A DNA stretch of 64,000 bases from Chloroflexota bacterium (GTDB lineage Bacteria; Chloroflexota; Anaerolineae; UBA2200): the NCBI GenBank assembly GCA_014360755.1, contig JACIWX010000002.1, forward strand, positions 62,001 through 126,000, in the 5' to 3' direction. Below are positions 51,208-59,376 of the stretch, one piece after another. The position numbers and the translations under genes were made by a program. Within the stretch, counting starts at the first letter, position 1; every line of letters begins with the position of its first letter. A model generated the notes under the pieces. That model searched no databases, was not told where the DNA came from, and was given only the letters and a program-made list of their open reading frames with translations.

Positions 51208-51234
51208 GAGCCGCCCCAGGGCGCGGGGCGGCTC
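51208..51234 (-). promoter_or_regulatory. GC-rich hairpin before ecfA
   Basis: Arms GAGCCGCCCC and GGGGCGGCTC pair perfectly around a 7-nt loop, about 25 bp before the ecfA start, in a 192-bp gap between the S-component and ecfA. No T run follows, so it is a possible attenuator or processing site rather than a terminator. Confidence 0.4.
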
Positions 51235-51376
51235 TGACGAGCACATCACCGTGCGATGGCAGGGGTCAAAGGGGTGAAGCACAAGGCGATTTGAATCCGC
51301 ACCTGGTAGAAGCGTCAGGGCTTGCGTTGATCTTATGCGCCCCTCAGCCTTTCGGGCAGCCGCAGATTCAAGGTGA

Positions 51377-52204
51377 TTATCTTTCCTCTGCTTCTGCGCG
51401 GCCTCTTGCCCAGGCCTGCCGCACCGCGTTCCCCGCCAGGTAGCCGATGGGCACAAAAGCAAAGGCGCTCAGCACCCAGTAGGGCAGGAAGGGGAAGGCT
51501 GGTTGAGGCAGCACCCAGTCTCCCGCGATTCTCACCGCAGCAGCTTCCCAGGGGTTGCCAATGATATAGTCGCCCACCAACCACGCAATCTGGTGCACCG
51601 GCTCGGAGAGAATCCAGGCGGTGAGGAAAGCGGGGAGGAAGGCGCGTTTGCCGCGGCTATGGACAAAGCGGAAGAACACGTAACCAGCGAATGCCCAGAT
51701 GGAGGCATCGAAGAGCGAATAGGGCAGGATATTGATGAAAACCGAGGGCCCGCCGGAGACCCAGAAGGGATGGATGAAGAGGCGGCCCAGCACTTGCCCT
51801 ACCAATAGTCCAAAGAAGGAAATGATGCTACCAAACAGGGCGGCAGAAGCAGCGATGACCATTGCCTGAAAGTCCAGGCGAATGCCCTCGCTCAGCGCAG
51901 CCACGGCAAACAGGGCGCCAATCACACCGATGGCTACGTAGGTATAGGGAGCGCCGATCTTGACCTTCATGCCTTCCACATAGCGCCCAGGCATGACGTT
52001 CCACTCAGGTACCTGGGCGAACTTGTACATCCAGTAGACGGCAAAAGGAAGAGCGCCCACAAAGGCAAAGATCCACAGGAGCAGAACTCGCTGCGGAGAC
52101 CCTGAGGGCCCCATACCAGGTCCCCATGGCTGCATAACTAGGATAGCAATAGCAGTGATCACCAATCCGGCGATCATGATCAGGCGTAACGTCCGTTCGT
52201 TCAC
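51377..52204 (-). CDS. putative ECF transporter S component, substrate unknown
   Basis: A 275-residue membrane protein with about six to seven hydrophobic segments, read as the substrate-capturing S component because it directly precedes ecfA and ecfT on the same strand. FGSIISFFGLLVGQVLGRLF and the glycine-rich spacing of its middle helices resemble S components, though it is longer than usual (most are near 200) and I cannot assign a vitamin or metal. It starts at a GTG after AAAGGAGG. The gene upstream is a class III aminotransferase, so an amine or amino acid related substrate is possible. Confidence 0.65.
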   Translation of the reverse strand: MNERTLRLIMIAGLVITAIAILVMQPWGPGMGPSGSPQRVLLLWIFAFVGALPFAVYWMYKFAQVPEWNVMPGRYVEGMKVKIGAPYTYVAIGVIGALFAVAALSEGIRLDFQAMVIAASAALFGSIISFFGLLVGQVLGRLFIHPFWVSGGPSVFINILPYSLFDASIWAFAGYVFFRFVHSRGKRAFLPAFLTAWILSEPVHQIAWLVGDYIIGNPWEAAAVRIAGDWVLPQPAFPFLPYWVLSAFAFVPIGYLAGNAVRQAWARGRAEAEER

Positions 52205-52326
52205 CTTTAGCCTCCTTTCTTGTTTTTAAGGATGAACTGCTCAAATACCAACTAGCCCTGCGCTTGCACCCCTTGACCGCAAATAGGAAAGGCGCCTCTT
52301 TCCCATCAGATAAGCGAATGATAGGC

Positions 52327-53628
52327 TCACGGGAGCACTTCGGCTAGTGATTCATCGAATACGGCAACGACCCGGTCCACCTGCTCGGCGGTGATGACCA
52401 GCGGTGGCTGTACACGGAAAACGTTACCGAGCGGGCCTGAGGCAGAGATGATGACGCCTCGTTTCCATAACGCCCACTTGATGCGGTTGATGTCTGCTTT
52501 GGGCACAGGCTGTTTCGTCTTCTGATCCAGCACCAGTTCTACGCCGCCCATCAGCCCTTTGAAGCGTGCCTCACCCACATATTTCGCCATGCGCATATTC
52601 AGGAAGCCCTCGCGGAAACGCTGGCCCATCGCGGCAGCATTCTCCCAGAGTTTCTCCCGCAGCAAAACGCGCAAGGCTGCTAGCCCGGCAGCGGCTGCCA
52701 AGGCGTTGCCGGAGTGCGTAGGAGTGGTACCGGTAAAGAACTTTTTTGCCATTTCGTCACTCATCATGACCACACCGGATGGAATCCCGCCCCCTACGTT
52801 TTTCGAGAGGACCAGCACATCTGGGATGACGTTGCGGTGCTGGAAGGCAAAGAGCTTGCCTGTACGTCCAAAGGCGGTCTGTATCTCATCCAGCATCAGC
52901 AACAAGCCGTGCTTGGTGCAGATTTCCCGCACGCGGGGCAGCCAATCATCTGGGGGGATAATCCCGCCGCGGCCTTGCACCGGCTCAACCAACACCGCGC
53001 CTATCGCGCCCTCTGATACAGTGCTGATGGCTTGGTCGAGGATGATGTTCTCGATCTCTTGGGCACAACGCAAGTCACAAGCCGGGTAAGAAAGGTTGAA
53101 GGGGCAGCGGTAGCAATAGGCATGGGGGGCACGCAAGAAACCAGCCAACAGAGGGCCAAAGCCCCTCTTGTAGGATGTGGCACCGGTGGCAGCCAATGCC
53201 CATCCTGTCAGCCCATGGAAAGCATTCTTCAGCACGATGATCTCGTACTTGCCGGTATATTGACGCACCAGTTTCACTGCTGTGTCAATGGACTCGGAGC
53301 CACCGTTGGTGAAGTAGCACTTGGTCAGGTTCGGTGGCGTAATCTCGACCAGTTTTTCTGCCAGGGAGATCAGCGGCTCTGTCGTCTGCAGGATGGAGAC
53401 TTGCATTACCTTTTCGACCTGTTCCTTGACGGCGGTGATGACTTCTGGATGGCAATGGCCTACGTTGACTGCAAAGAGGCCAGAGGAGCAGTCAATGTAC
53501 TCACGGCCGTCCGGATCCCAGACCACTGCGCCCTTAGCACGGGCTACAACCGTAGGCTCTGCTTCGCTCGCCCAAGCGCGCACAATGCACTTGGCATCTC
53601 TTTCCCTAAACTCATCGGATTTCAACAT
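52327..53628 (-). CDS. class III aminotransferase (4-aminobutyrate/acetylornithine type)
   Basis: PLP-dependent transaminase of 433 residues. Motifs seen: GREYIDCSSGLFAVNVGHCHP, FTNGGSESIDTAVKLVRQYT, AFHGLTGWALAATG, VLVEPVQGRGGIIPP, LMLDEIQTAFGRTG (the Asp that holds the PLP nitrogen), LSKNVGGGIPSG (the PLP lysine) and THSGNALAAAAGL. Specificity for a terminal amine (4-aminobutyrate, ornithine, beta-alanine or similar) is typical but not resolved. A consensus promoter lies just upstream and a MITE-like element lies just beyond that. The ECF S component follows after 122 bp. Confidence 0.92.
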   Translation of the reverse strand: MLKSDEFRERDAKCIVRAWASEAEPTVVARAKGAVVWDPDGREYIDCSSGLFAVNVGHCHPEVITAVKEQVEKVMQVSILQTTEPLISLAEKLVEITPPNLTKCYFTNGGSESIDTAVKLVRQYTGKYEIIVLKNAFHGLTGWALAATGATSYKRGFGPLLAGFLRAPHAYCYRCPFNLSYPACDLRCAQEIENIILDQAISTVSEGAIGAVLVEPVQGRGGIIPPDDWLPRVREICTKHGLLLMLDEIQTAFGRTGKLFAFQHRNVIPDVLVLSKNVGGGIPSGVVMMSDEMAKKFFTGTTPTHSGNALAAAAGLAALRVLLREKLWENAAAMGQRFREGFLNMRMAKYVGEARFKGLMGGVELVLDQKTKQPVPKADINRIKWALWKRGVIISASGPLGNVFRVQPPLVITAEQVDRVVAVFDESLAEVLP

Positions 53629-53661
53629 TGTTCACCTCATGCGAAGTAAAATTTAAGGGTG

Positions 53662-53689
53662 ATTATACTCCCTCTATTGCTACTGTCAA
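53662..53689 (-). promoter_or_regulatory. consensus promoter of the class III aminotransferase gene
   Basis: On the minus strand TTGACA (53684-53689), 16 bp, TATAAT (53662-53667), a full match to both hexamers. The start would lie near 53655, about 27 nt before the ATG at 53628. The MITE-like copy 2 begins 12 bp beyond the -35. Confidence 0.85.
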
Positions 53690-53701
53690 AAAGAACTCAT
53701 T

Positions 53702-53830
53702 GAGAGCGTTGAAAAAGCCCTTTCAATGTCATACTGAACGAAGTGAAGCATCTCACGGTACTTGGGAAAATACGGCTAAAGTTACGCGAGACCCTTCGCT
53801 TTGCTCAGGGTGACAGGATTTAACACCCTC
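53702..53830 (+). mobile_element. MITE-like element, copy 2
   Basis: 129 bp. Ends GAGAGCGTTGAAAAAG and GATTTAACACCCTC; interior TGTCATACTGAACGAAGTGA and TAAAGTTACGCGAGACCCTT as in the other copies. The flanks carry a perfect 9-bp direct repeat GAACTCATT (53693-53701 and 53831-53839), a strong sign of transposition. Confidence 0.85.
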
Positions 53831-53834
53831 GAAC

Positions 53835-54623
53835 TCATTGTTGGGGCACTTCTTGCAAGGCTTGCTCCACTGTGGCACCCTCGTGGATCAAACGCACCAG
53901 CGCTCTGGTCACGGCTGCCGGGTCGGGGTGTTGCCACACATTGCGCCCGCAGAAAACGCCAGCCCCTCCTCCTTGTAGCACTTCCTGTGCGGCTTGCAGC
54001 GTGTCACGCACGGATTCGGTACGGGCACCCCCGGCGGTCAACACGGGAACAGGGCAGACGGAGGTAATGCGCCGGAAGGCGTCTGGCGAACCGGGGTAAT
54101 GCGTTTTGATGAAATCGGCGCCGTACTCGGTAGCGATGCGGGCGGCGGTTGCCAGGGCTTCAGCATCGAACCATTTGGAGCGCGGAGGGAGGGCTTCAGC
54201 TGCCAAGGGCACTCCCCAGCGCTCGCATTCTGCAGCCACGCGCGCGGTGGTTTGGATGGAATCCACCTCTACAGGGATGCCGAACCAGGTCATGACAATG
54301 ACGCCACTTGCCCCAATGCGCAGCGCATCCTCCACGGTATAGAGTTGTACCCAGCGGGTGTTGGTCCCCCACTCTTCAGAGAAGAGCGTCGTTCCCCCAT
54401 CAAGGCGCACAATGGTTGCCACTTTCCCCTGCAAGAGGGGGCGGAAATGCTTGGCAATGCCATAGGTGGTCATGATGGCATCTGCACCGCCTGCGATAAC
54501 AGCGGACAAGGTCCTCTCTGGTTTTTCCCATCCTGGAGCGAGACCTAGAGCCATGGTATGGTCAATGGGCACAATCACCGCACGGCCATCGCTGCGGAAA
54601 ATATGTCGTAGATGTAGGTTCAT
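53835..54623 (-). CDS. DhnA-type class I aldolase (fructose-bisphosphate aldolase/ADH synthase family)
   Basis: A 262-residue Schiff-base aldolase of the DhnA/DeoC-like family. It includes VIVPIDHTMALGLAPG (substrate Asp), GVIVMTWFGIP, a long middle part and the lysine motif DFIKTHYPGS, followed by PVLTAGGARTESVRDTLQAAQEVLQGGGAGVFCGRNVWQ for phosphate binding. Members include archaeal-type fructose-bisphosphate aldolase, 2-amino-3,7-dideoxy-hept-6-ulosonate synthase and LsrF; which one this is cannot be fixed. The ATG at 54623 has AGGAGG upstream. It precedes the aminotransferase-ECF genes on the same strand. Confidence 0.88.
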   Translation of the reverse strand: MNLHLRHIFRSDGRAVIVPIDHTMALGLAPGWEKPERTLSAVIAGGADAIMTTYGIAKHFRPLLQGKVATIVRLDGGTTLFSEEWGTNTRWVQLYTVEDALRIGASGVIVMTWFGIPVEVDSIQTTARVAAECERWGVPLAAEALPPRSKWFDAEALATAARIATEYGADFIKTHYPGSPDAFRRITSVCPVPVLTAGGARTESVRDTLQAAQEVLQGGGAGVFCGRNVWQHPDPAAVTRALVRLIHEGATVEQALQEVPQQ

Positions 54624-54735
54624 ACAGCCTCCTTTTATATTGCATTTCTGCATTGCAGGCTCAGAAGAGGGCAAGCAGAGGTAACTTTGCCACTGACCCA
54701 GTGGCAACACCCATGTCGCCGGATCGATGCTTTCA

Positions 54736-54763
54736 ATTATATACAGGAAAAGTTTTTTGACAA
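54736..54763 (-). promoter_or_regulatory. predicted promoter of the DhnA-type aldolase gene
   Basis: On the minus strand TTGTCA (54758-54763), 16 bp, TATAAT (54736-54741). It gives a leader of about 105 nt before the ATG at 54623. Confidence 0.6.
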
Positions 54764-54920
54764 AAAGGGTGCAAAGGTTCCTCTAGGAGGATTGCTTTGC
54801 CACAGCCATGGGTGCCGCAGTATAGAGGTGCCTGATCGGTTAGTGGTGTAGTTCAGTTTGGGGGCAGAATATGGATAAGCGTATACGGCGGACTGTGCTC
54901 CGTCTGGAGCGAGATGGATT

Positions 54921-54953
54921 AGACCTGACAGGTCTTCAAGACCTGTCAGGTCT
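54921..54953. repeat. 33-bp near-perfect palindrome
   Basis: AGACCTGACAGGTCTT and AAGACCTGTCAGGTCT around a single C. Each arm is itself a partial palindrome (ACCTGACAGGT), so alternative cruciforms can form. Seen once in this window. Confidence 0.8.
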
Positions 54954-54999
54954 GTGTAAGATCCCTGGAGCGTGGACAGCGGCGTTTGCCCTTGAGCCT

Positions 55000-55021
55000 G
55001 CCAGGGATTGAAATCCCTGGC
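55000..55021 (+). repeat. REP-like dyad, copy 1
   Basis: GCCAGGGATT..AATCCCTGGC, a 22-bp dyad followed by TGAAACAGTAAGCCCCC and a second dyad AGCCCCCTGAAGGGGGCT. Related copies lie at 55092-55113 and 59443-59464. Confidence 0.7.
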
Positions 55022-55062
55022 TGAAACAGTAAGCCCCCTGAAGGGGGCTGCTGCCAATCACC

Positions 55063-55113
55063 AGTCGGCTTTAGCCGACTTGCGTGTTTCAGCCGGGGAA
55101 TTGATTCCCTGGC
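55063..55113 (-). repeat. REP-like unit, copy 2
   Basis: Read on the minus strand: the dyad GCCAGGGAATCAATTCCCCG then GCTGAAACACGCAAGTCGGC and TAAAGCCGACT, which forms a second dyad. It is nearly the same as the unit at 59443 over about 45 bp. Confidence 0.7.
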
Positions 55114-55159
55114 GGCATCTGCGCCTGGGCTCCCATGCCCAGGTGAGGTGGTCTCCTGT

Positions 55160-55256
55160 GTCACCCTGAACGAAGCCGAAGGGCCTGCCCTGAGTGCAAC
55201 GAAGGGGTCTCATGGAACTGAGGGAGATTCTTCGCCGCTACGCGGCTCAGAATGAC
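55160..55256. repeat. hairpin repeat related to the MITE interior
   Basis: Ends GTCACCCTGA and TCAGAATGAC are inverted (8 of 10). The interior has GAACGAAGCCGAAGGGCCTG and AACGAAGGGGTCTCATGG, related to the CTGAACGAAGTGAAGCATCT and GAGACCCCTTCGTTGCACTC parts of the MITE-like copies, but it lacks their GAGAGTGTTGAAAA ends. Confidence 0.6.
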
Positions 55257-55515
55257 AATGGGAGAGCAGGTGCTCTCACGTTTGGCGTGGACGGCGGGTG
55301 GTCCGCCCGGAGCAGTCTCACACTCGGCGTGGACCACAGTCCACGCTGGGTATCAGATAGCCCCATCTACTTGAGGAGCGAATCCGTTCCATCCGTTCTC
55401 CCAATCTGCTGACAGCGATTGTTCTTGTCCAGACTTGGCTGCTTTTCATCCGCCTGAGGCTATGCAAGGCATTTCTTGCCCCTAAGTGGAACAACACCCA
55501 TCGGTTAGCGCTCTC

Positions 55516-55544
55516 TTGTGTAGGGGAGCATTCTGCATTATAAT
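55516..55544 (+). promoter_or_regulatory. predicted promoter of the 55.6-kb gene
   Basis: TTGTGT (55516-55521), 17 bp, TATAAT (55539-55544). The start would be near 55551, about 57 nt before the ATG at 55608. Confidence 0.6.
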
Positions 55545-55607
55545 GATGCTGCACGCGGAGGGGATTCTGTGCCGCTGGCGCATCACGATAGATATGGGAG
55601 GGTTGCG

Positions 55608-56954
55608 ATGGGTAATGCACAGGAACAACCCGCTTCGGCTGACCTGGCGCGCATCATTGATTCAGCCAAGAGGCTGGGTGTGGAGATGGATGAGGAAGAG
55701 GCGATACAATGGCTGACGGCGATGGCCGCCTGGAAGCCGAGCGATGAGATCGTGATGGACACGCGCAGCGGCGTCTTTGGCCATAGCGTCGTGATGTTGG
55801 ACTTTAGTCCGGAAGACTTGGCGTACTTCCGGGAAATTGGCCGCCTGGTGGAATTCAAAGACCAGCCAGGGGTAGTGGAAACCGCCTTGGCGCTGTCTGG
55901 GTCAGCGGCGCAATCGAAAATCCAGACATACCCCGGGGATTGCGATTACTTTGAGCGCGTCAATATCAAAGCCGAGTCCCGTGAAGAGGCTTGTCGCATT
56001 CTAGCCAATTTGATGCACGACAAAGCACTTTCCACTGCCAAGGGGCCTACCTACCAATTGATTGAGGTCAAGTTTGGTTCATACCCCGAGGACATCGTCA
56101 AAGAGGGGCGGGTCATGAAGGCAGGTACGCCGATTGCCTGGACGGTAGAGGAGATCCGTGCCGGGCAAATCGAAGCCTCCTATCCTGATGGCAAGTCGGC
56201 AGTGATCCGTTGGGAAGATGTTGCGATGGAGCCTGGCTGGTGCAAGCTGGACTGGGTAGTCGCTGACCCCAAGCGTGGCAGGCTCGCCAATGCAAGCAAT
56301 ATGTTGGACGTCACGTGGGAGGCGCCCGATGGCGCGATCACTCCGCTGGACGGCTACTTGGATCCATACTTTCAGGAAGTGTACTTGGAAGCCGAGTCCA
56401 TTCCCCTTTTTGCTAAGCTTGCACGCCACGTATCCGCCGACGCATTGGACGATTATGTAGCAGCGCTGGAGAAGGAAGTCAGGAAGTACCTCACCAAGGA
56501 TATCAACTATGGCAAGGCAGCCAAGCGCATGTACAACGTCTTCCGCCTGACCGGCCGTTACTATGAAGCCGCTTTCCTGCGCGAGTTATTCGACGAGCCA
56601 GCCACTGTGCTCTATCAGGTATGGTCCCTCATTCGCACCCTGGATGACGCTGTCCAGCCAGGAGCGAGCATTTCGATGGATGACGTCCTTGCCCAGGCTG
56701 ATCAGTTGATTTTGGCAGTCGTTGATGCGTTGGAGGGAGCCAAGGAAACGGAGATCGTGCGCTATTTGCTGCGGCTGCGGGATAGCCTGACGCGGCAAAA
56801 GAGCGGGCAAAAGTTAAGGCCGGAAGCCGAGGCAGCACGTGCTGAGGTCATCAACCTGGTCAACAACTTTTTCTACGACAAACTGACCGCCATGCCAGCG
56901 ATCAAAGACTATATCGAGCACATGCAGGCGTCCGTTCAGAAGCAGAGTTCGTAG
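55608..56954 (+). CDS. protein of unknown function with a nucleotidyltransferase-like motif
   Basis: A 448-residue soluble protein I cannot place in a named family. Residues 98-113 read GSAAQSKIQTYPGDCD, followed by YFERVNIKA. A Gly-Ser followed at this spacing by D-x-D is the hallmark of the polymerase-beta-like nucleotidyltransferase fold, and the helix before it is consistent; this is an inference from a short motif. The rest is alpha/beta, then a helical C-terminal third with a KYLTKDINYGKAAKRMYNVFRL segment. GGGAGGG lies about 6 bp before the ATG at 55608, and a promoter precedes it. Its 3' end overlaps the converging radical SAM gene by 19 bp. Confidence 0.7.
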   Translation: MGNAQEQPASADLARIIDSAKRLGVEMDEEEAIQWLTAMAAWKPSDEIVMDTRSGVFGHSVVMLDFSPEDLAYFREIGRLVEFKDQPGVVETALALSGSAAQSKIQTYPGDCDYFERVNIKAESREEACRILANLMHDKALSTAKGPTYQLIEVKFGSYPEDIVKEGRVMKAGTPIAWTVEEIRAGQIEASYPDGKSAVIRWEDVAMEPGWCKLDWVVADPKRGRLANASNMLDVTWEAPDGAITPLDGYLDPYFQEVYLEAESIPLFAKLARHVSADALDDYVAALEKEVRKYLTKDINYGKAAKRMYNVFRLTGRYYEAAFLRELFDEPATVLYQVWSLIRTLDDAVQPGASISMDDVLAQADQLILAVVDALEGAKETEIVRYLLRLRDSLTRQKSGQKLRPEAEAARAEVINLVNNFFYDKLTAMPAIKDYIEHMQASVQKQSS

Positions 56955-57751
56955 GGCACACGGTGCCGCTCTGCAACGCGAGCGACGCGCTTGGCAAGCG
57001 CAGTAGCATAGCCATGTCGGTCCTGCCAGATGAGTTGGTAAGCGTCCAGCACCTCTGGATAGTGCTTTTTCAGCACCTGCTGTAGCCGTCCCCACGAAGC
57101 GCTTTTCAGGTTAAGTGTATCCACCAGGATGCGCGAGACGCCGGTTTGCGCCAAGGTGGCAAAGAAGGCATCAATTGCCTCTTCGCTATCGGAGAAGACG
57201 GGCAGTGCTGGACCAAAGAAAGCCCAGGTAGAGATGCCCGCTTCATGCAGGCGTGCCAACGCTTCGATGCGTTGTGGAATGGGCGAAGCATGGGGCTCCA
57301 GGATGCGCCGCACGGAGTCATCCAAAGTTGTGATGGTAAATGCCACTTCCACGCCCTTCATCTCGCGTAGCACATCCAGGTCGCGCAGGACAAGCGCGCT
57401 TTTGGTGAGCACAGTGGTGGGAAAATCTGGGTAGGCAGCCAGCGCTTGCAGGCATTGCCGGCTCAGTTCGTACTGGCGCTCCAGTGGCTGGTAAGCATCC
57501 GTTACCGTGCCCAGGCTGACATTACCGGGTTTGGCACGCTGCAATTGCCTGGCTAGCACTTGGGGAACATTTACGCGCACATCCACAAACTGCCCCCATT
57601 CCTCGCGGTGGCTCGTAAAACGCTTCATGAACACGGCGTAGCAATAGGCGCAGCCGTGCTGGCATCCAACGTACGGATTGAGGGCATAGTCCACGCCGGA
57701 GATGCCCGAGGGGGTGAGGGCTGATTTGCAGGTGATCTCGCGGATAACCAT
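56936..57751 (-). CDS. radical SAM protein of the spore-photoproduct-lyase-like/Rv2578c family
   Basis: A 271-residue radical SAM protein. The cluster motif is in NPYVGCQHGCAYCYAVFMKRF (CxxxCxxC, about 30-37), a layout shared with SPL-like and Rv2578c-type proteins. VSLGTVTDAYQPLERQYELSRQ, TVLTKSALVLRDLDVL and FTITTLDDSVRRILEPHA are further blocks of that family. Members lack a defined substrate. The start is the ATG at 57751 or a GTG three codons upstream; both overlap or touch the stop of the preceding gene, so translation is coupled to the RNase H-like/Mth938 fusion. Confidence 0.87.
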   Translation of the reverse strand: MVIREITCKSALTPSGISGVDYALNPYVGCQHGCAYCYAVFMKRFTSHREEWGQFVDVRVNVPQVLARQLQRAKPGNVSLGTVTDAYQPLERQYELSRQCLQALAAYPDFPTTVLTKSALVLRDLDVLREMKGVEVAFTITTLDDSVRRILEPHASPIPQRIEALARLHEAGISTWAFFGPALPVFSDSEEAIDAFFATLAQTGVSRILVDTLNLKSASWGRLQQVLKKHYPEVLDAYQLIWQDRHGYATALAKRVARVAERHRVPYELCF

Positions 57752-57753
57752 GT

Positions 57754-59376
57754 TCAGCACGTCAGGTGCAACGCCGCAGCGACGCGTTCGGATTGAGCCA
57801 ATTCATTGTAGCGTTTGCATGCTGCCGCCGTGCGCTCTACTTCCGCCCGGATGCCATGGGTAGCCAAATAGTCCAGCACTTCCTGAGGTACCTGCATCAA
57901 GCCTACATTGCCGGTGCCAATGACCAGGACCTGCGGCCGTGCCTCGATGACCTCTGTGAGGTCTTCCTGATGCAGTTTATGTCCCTCCTTGCGCCACCAT
58001 CCTGGGCGCACCCCATCCGGTAAGATGAGCACATCGGCGGTATAGGTTTTGCCGTCTATGGTGATTCTGCCAAATGAGTACGACTCGATATGAGGCATGG
58101 GCAAGCCTCCTTCTCCTAGTTTCTTTTTCAGCCTGGCCAGGCGGGCTTTCAGTGCCTGTGGCGAACAATCGCCTTTCGCCGACAGGTTGTCCAGTGCCAA
58201 TGCCTCGCTGACCAACTTGGCGGCTGTAGCATAGTCGTGCTGTTGGTGTTCGTAGTATTTCGCCAATTCCACGTACGCTTCTGCTTTGTTCTTCTCCTGC
58301 AATGTATGCCAGATATGTACCGCCCGCTCTGCTTGCCCACTGCGCTTGTACAAAAGGGACAGGCGGCGCAGCGCCTGTTCTTGCACTTCGGGAGGCAGGC
58401 GTTTCTGCAGGGCTTTTTCATAAGCGCATTGTGCGGTATGCCGCTCCCCCAGCGATTCAAAGACCATGCCCAGGCTGTACAGGTCTATGGCATGGTCTGC
58501 TTCCTGCCCAAAGGGGTTGCGCAGCATGGCATCGGCTTTGGCAGTGAGGGCAACGAGGGAGAGGATGTCAAGGGCATTGTGCAGGAAGACTTGGCGCAAG
58601 GGTTGCACCTCACCATAGCGCAAGTAGTCAAAGTACAGTTCAGGGACCAACCAACCAGGGACATCCCCTTCGCGGGCGACACCCAGCACGCCTGCCTCCA
58701 GCGAAGAGAGCGCACACGACTTCAGTCGCTGTCGCCATAGCCGCCGTGCAGGGTACAGCAAATCTAGGTGCGGCGCCTCAGCGAGGGGCATCTCCTGACG
58801 TCCACAGGTGAACCGCGCTTGCAGGATAGGCAGGTCAAAGTTGCGTCCGTTGAAACTCACCCACCAGGAAAAGTTCTGCATATGCTGGTGGAGGAGGTAG
58901 AGCAATGCCTCTTCCTCGTGGTAGTCGCGCAGGAAGTACTGACGCAGGCAAAATCCATCCTTCTCGAAAGTGCCAAAGCCTACCATGAAGGCATACATCC
59001 CTGCGCCGATGCCCAAGCCCGTCGTTTCGATATCGAAGAAAATGGCGGAGGTGAAATCCTGCTCTGCCACGCGCCTATCACCGGTCAGATGGGCCAAGTG
59101 GGGTGTAGGGCATTCGCGCGCCGGCAGTTCTGCCAATGGGAAACCACCGTGTGTGTACTCCAGGTGGTAACGCGTTTCTACCACAAAGCAGGGCCCATAA
59201 GGAGTTTCCACAACCTGGCCTGGCACCACCTCTTCGAGGGATGTCGCGGAAGCGCTGCGGGGTCCCTTTGGGACGGAGCGCAAGCCAACCGCGCCGAGCT
59301 GAACTCCCAGCCGACGCAATTCCTCGGTGAATGGGGGCACTTTTTCGCTTCGGTCAGGTATCCATACCTTGCTCAT
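57754..59376 (-). CDS. RNase H-like exonuclease (YprB type), TPR and Mth938 domain fusion
   Basis: A 540-residue three-part protein. Residues about 105-300 form a DEDD/RNase H-like exonuclease of the YprB type: FFDIETTGLGIGAGMYAFMVG (D and E), VSFNGRNFDLPIL and LHNALDILSLVALT (later Asp). Residues about 310-420 are TPR-like helices (YSLGMVFESLGERHTAQCAYEKAL, YVELAKYYEH). The last 114 residues are a complete Mth938/DUF498 domain (MPHIESYSFGRITIDG, VLVIGTGNVGLMQVP, VAAALHLTC), normally a stand-alone protein. An ATG at 58098 opens this part and is preceded by AGAAGGAGG at 7 bp, so an internal start may give a separate Mth938 protein. The ATG at 59376 is chosen over an upstream open frame. Confidence 0.88.
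   Translation of the reverse strand: MSKVWIPDRSEKVPPFTEELRRLGVQLGAVGLRSVPKGPRSASATSLEEVVPGQVVETPYGPCFVVETRYHLEYTHGGFPLAELPARECPTPHLAHLTGDRRVAEQDFTSAIFFDIETTGLGIGAGMYAFMVGFGTFEKDGFCLRQYFLRDYHEEEALLYLLHQHMQNFSWWVSFNGRNFDLPILQARFTCGRQEMPLAEAPHLDLLYPARRLWRQRLKSCALSSLEAGVLGVAREGDVPGWLVPELYFDYLRYGEVQPLRQVFLHNALDILSLVALTAKADAMLRNPFGQEADHAIDLYSLGMVFESLGERHTAQCAYEKALQKRLPPEVQEQALRRLSLLYKRSGQAERAVHIWHTLQEKNKAEAYVELAKYYEHQQHDYATAAKLVSEALALDNLSAKGDCSPQALKARLARLKKKLGEGGLPMPHIESYSFGRITIDGKTYTADVLILPDGVRPGWWRKEGHKLHQEDLTEVIEARPQVLVIGTGNVGLMQVPQEVLDYLATHGIRAEVERTAAACKRYNELAQSERVAAALHLTC

Larger units (their letters stand above)
54624..55607. other. 984-bp repeat-rich intergenic region
   Basis: No gene seen. 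It holds a minus-strand promoter (54736-54763), a CGGCGGACTGTGCTCCGTC dyad-like sequence (54886), the perfect palindrome at 54921-54953, the REP units around 55000-55113, a hairpin repeat (55160-55256), dyads GGCGGGTGGTCCGCC and CGTGGACCACAGTCCACG (about 55286-55347), and a plus-strand promoter (55516-55544). Confidence 0.65.

Noticed and set aside
51270-51320. T-arm-like sequence (GATTCAAATC on the minus strand) suggesting a tRNA
   Set aside because: The flanking 5-bp stems do not pair and no anticodon arm or acceptor stem can be drawn around it.
51185-51376. Riboswitch between the S component gene and ecfA
   Set aside because: Only one clear GC-rich hairpin is present; cobalamin, TPP, FMN and preQ1 consensus blocks were looked for by eye and not found.
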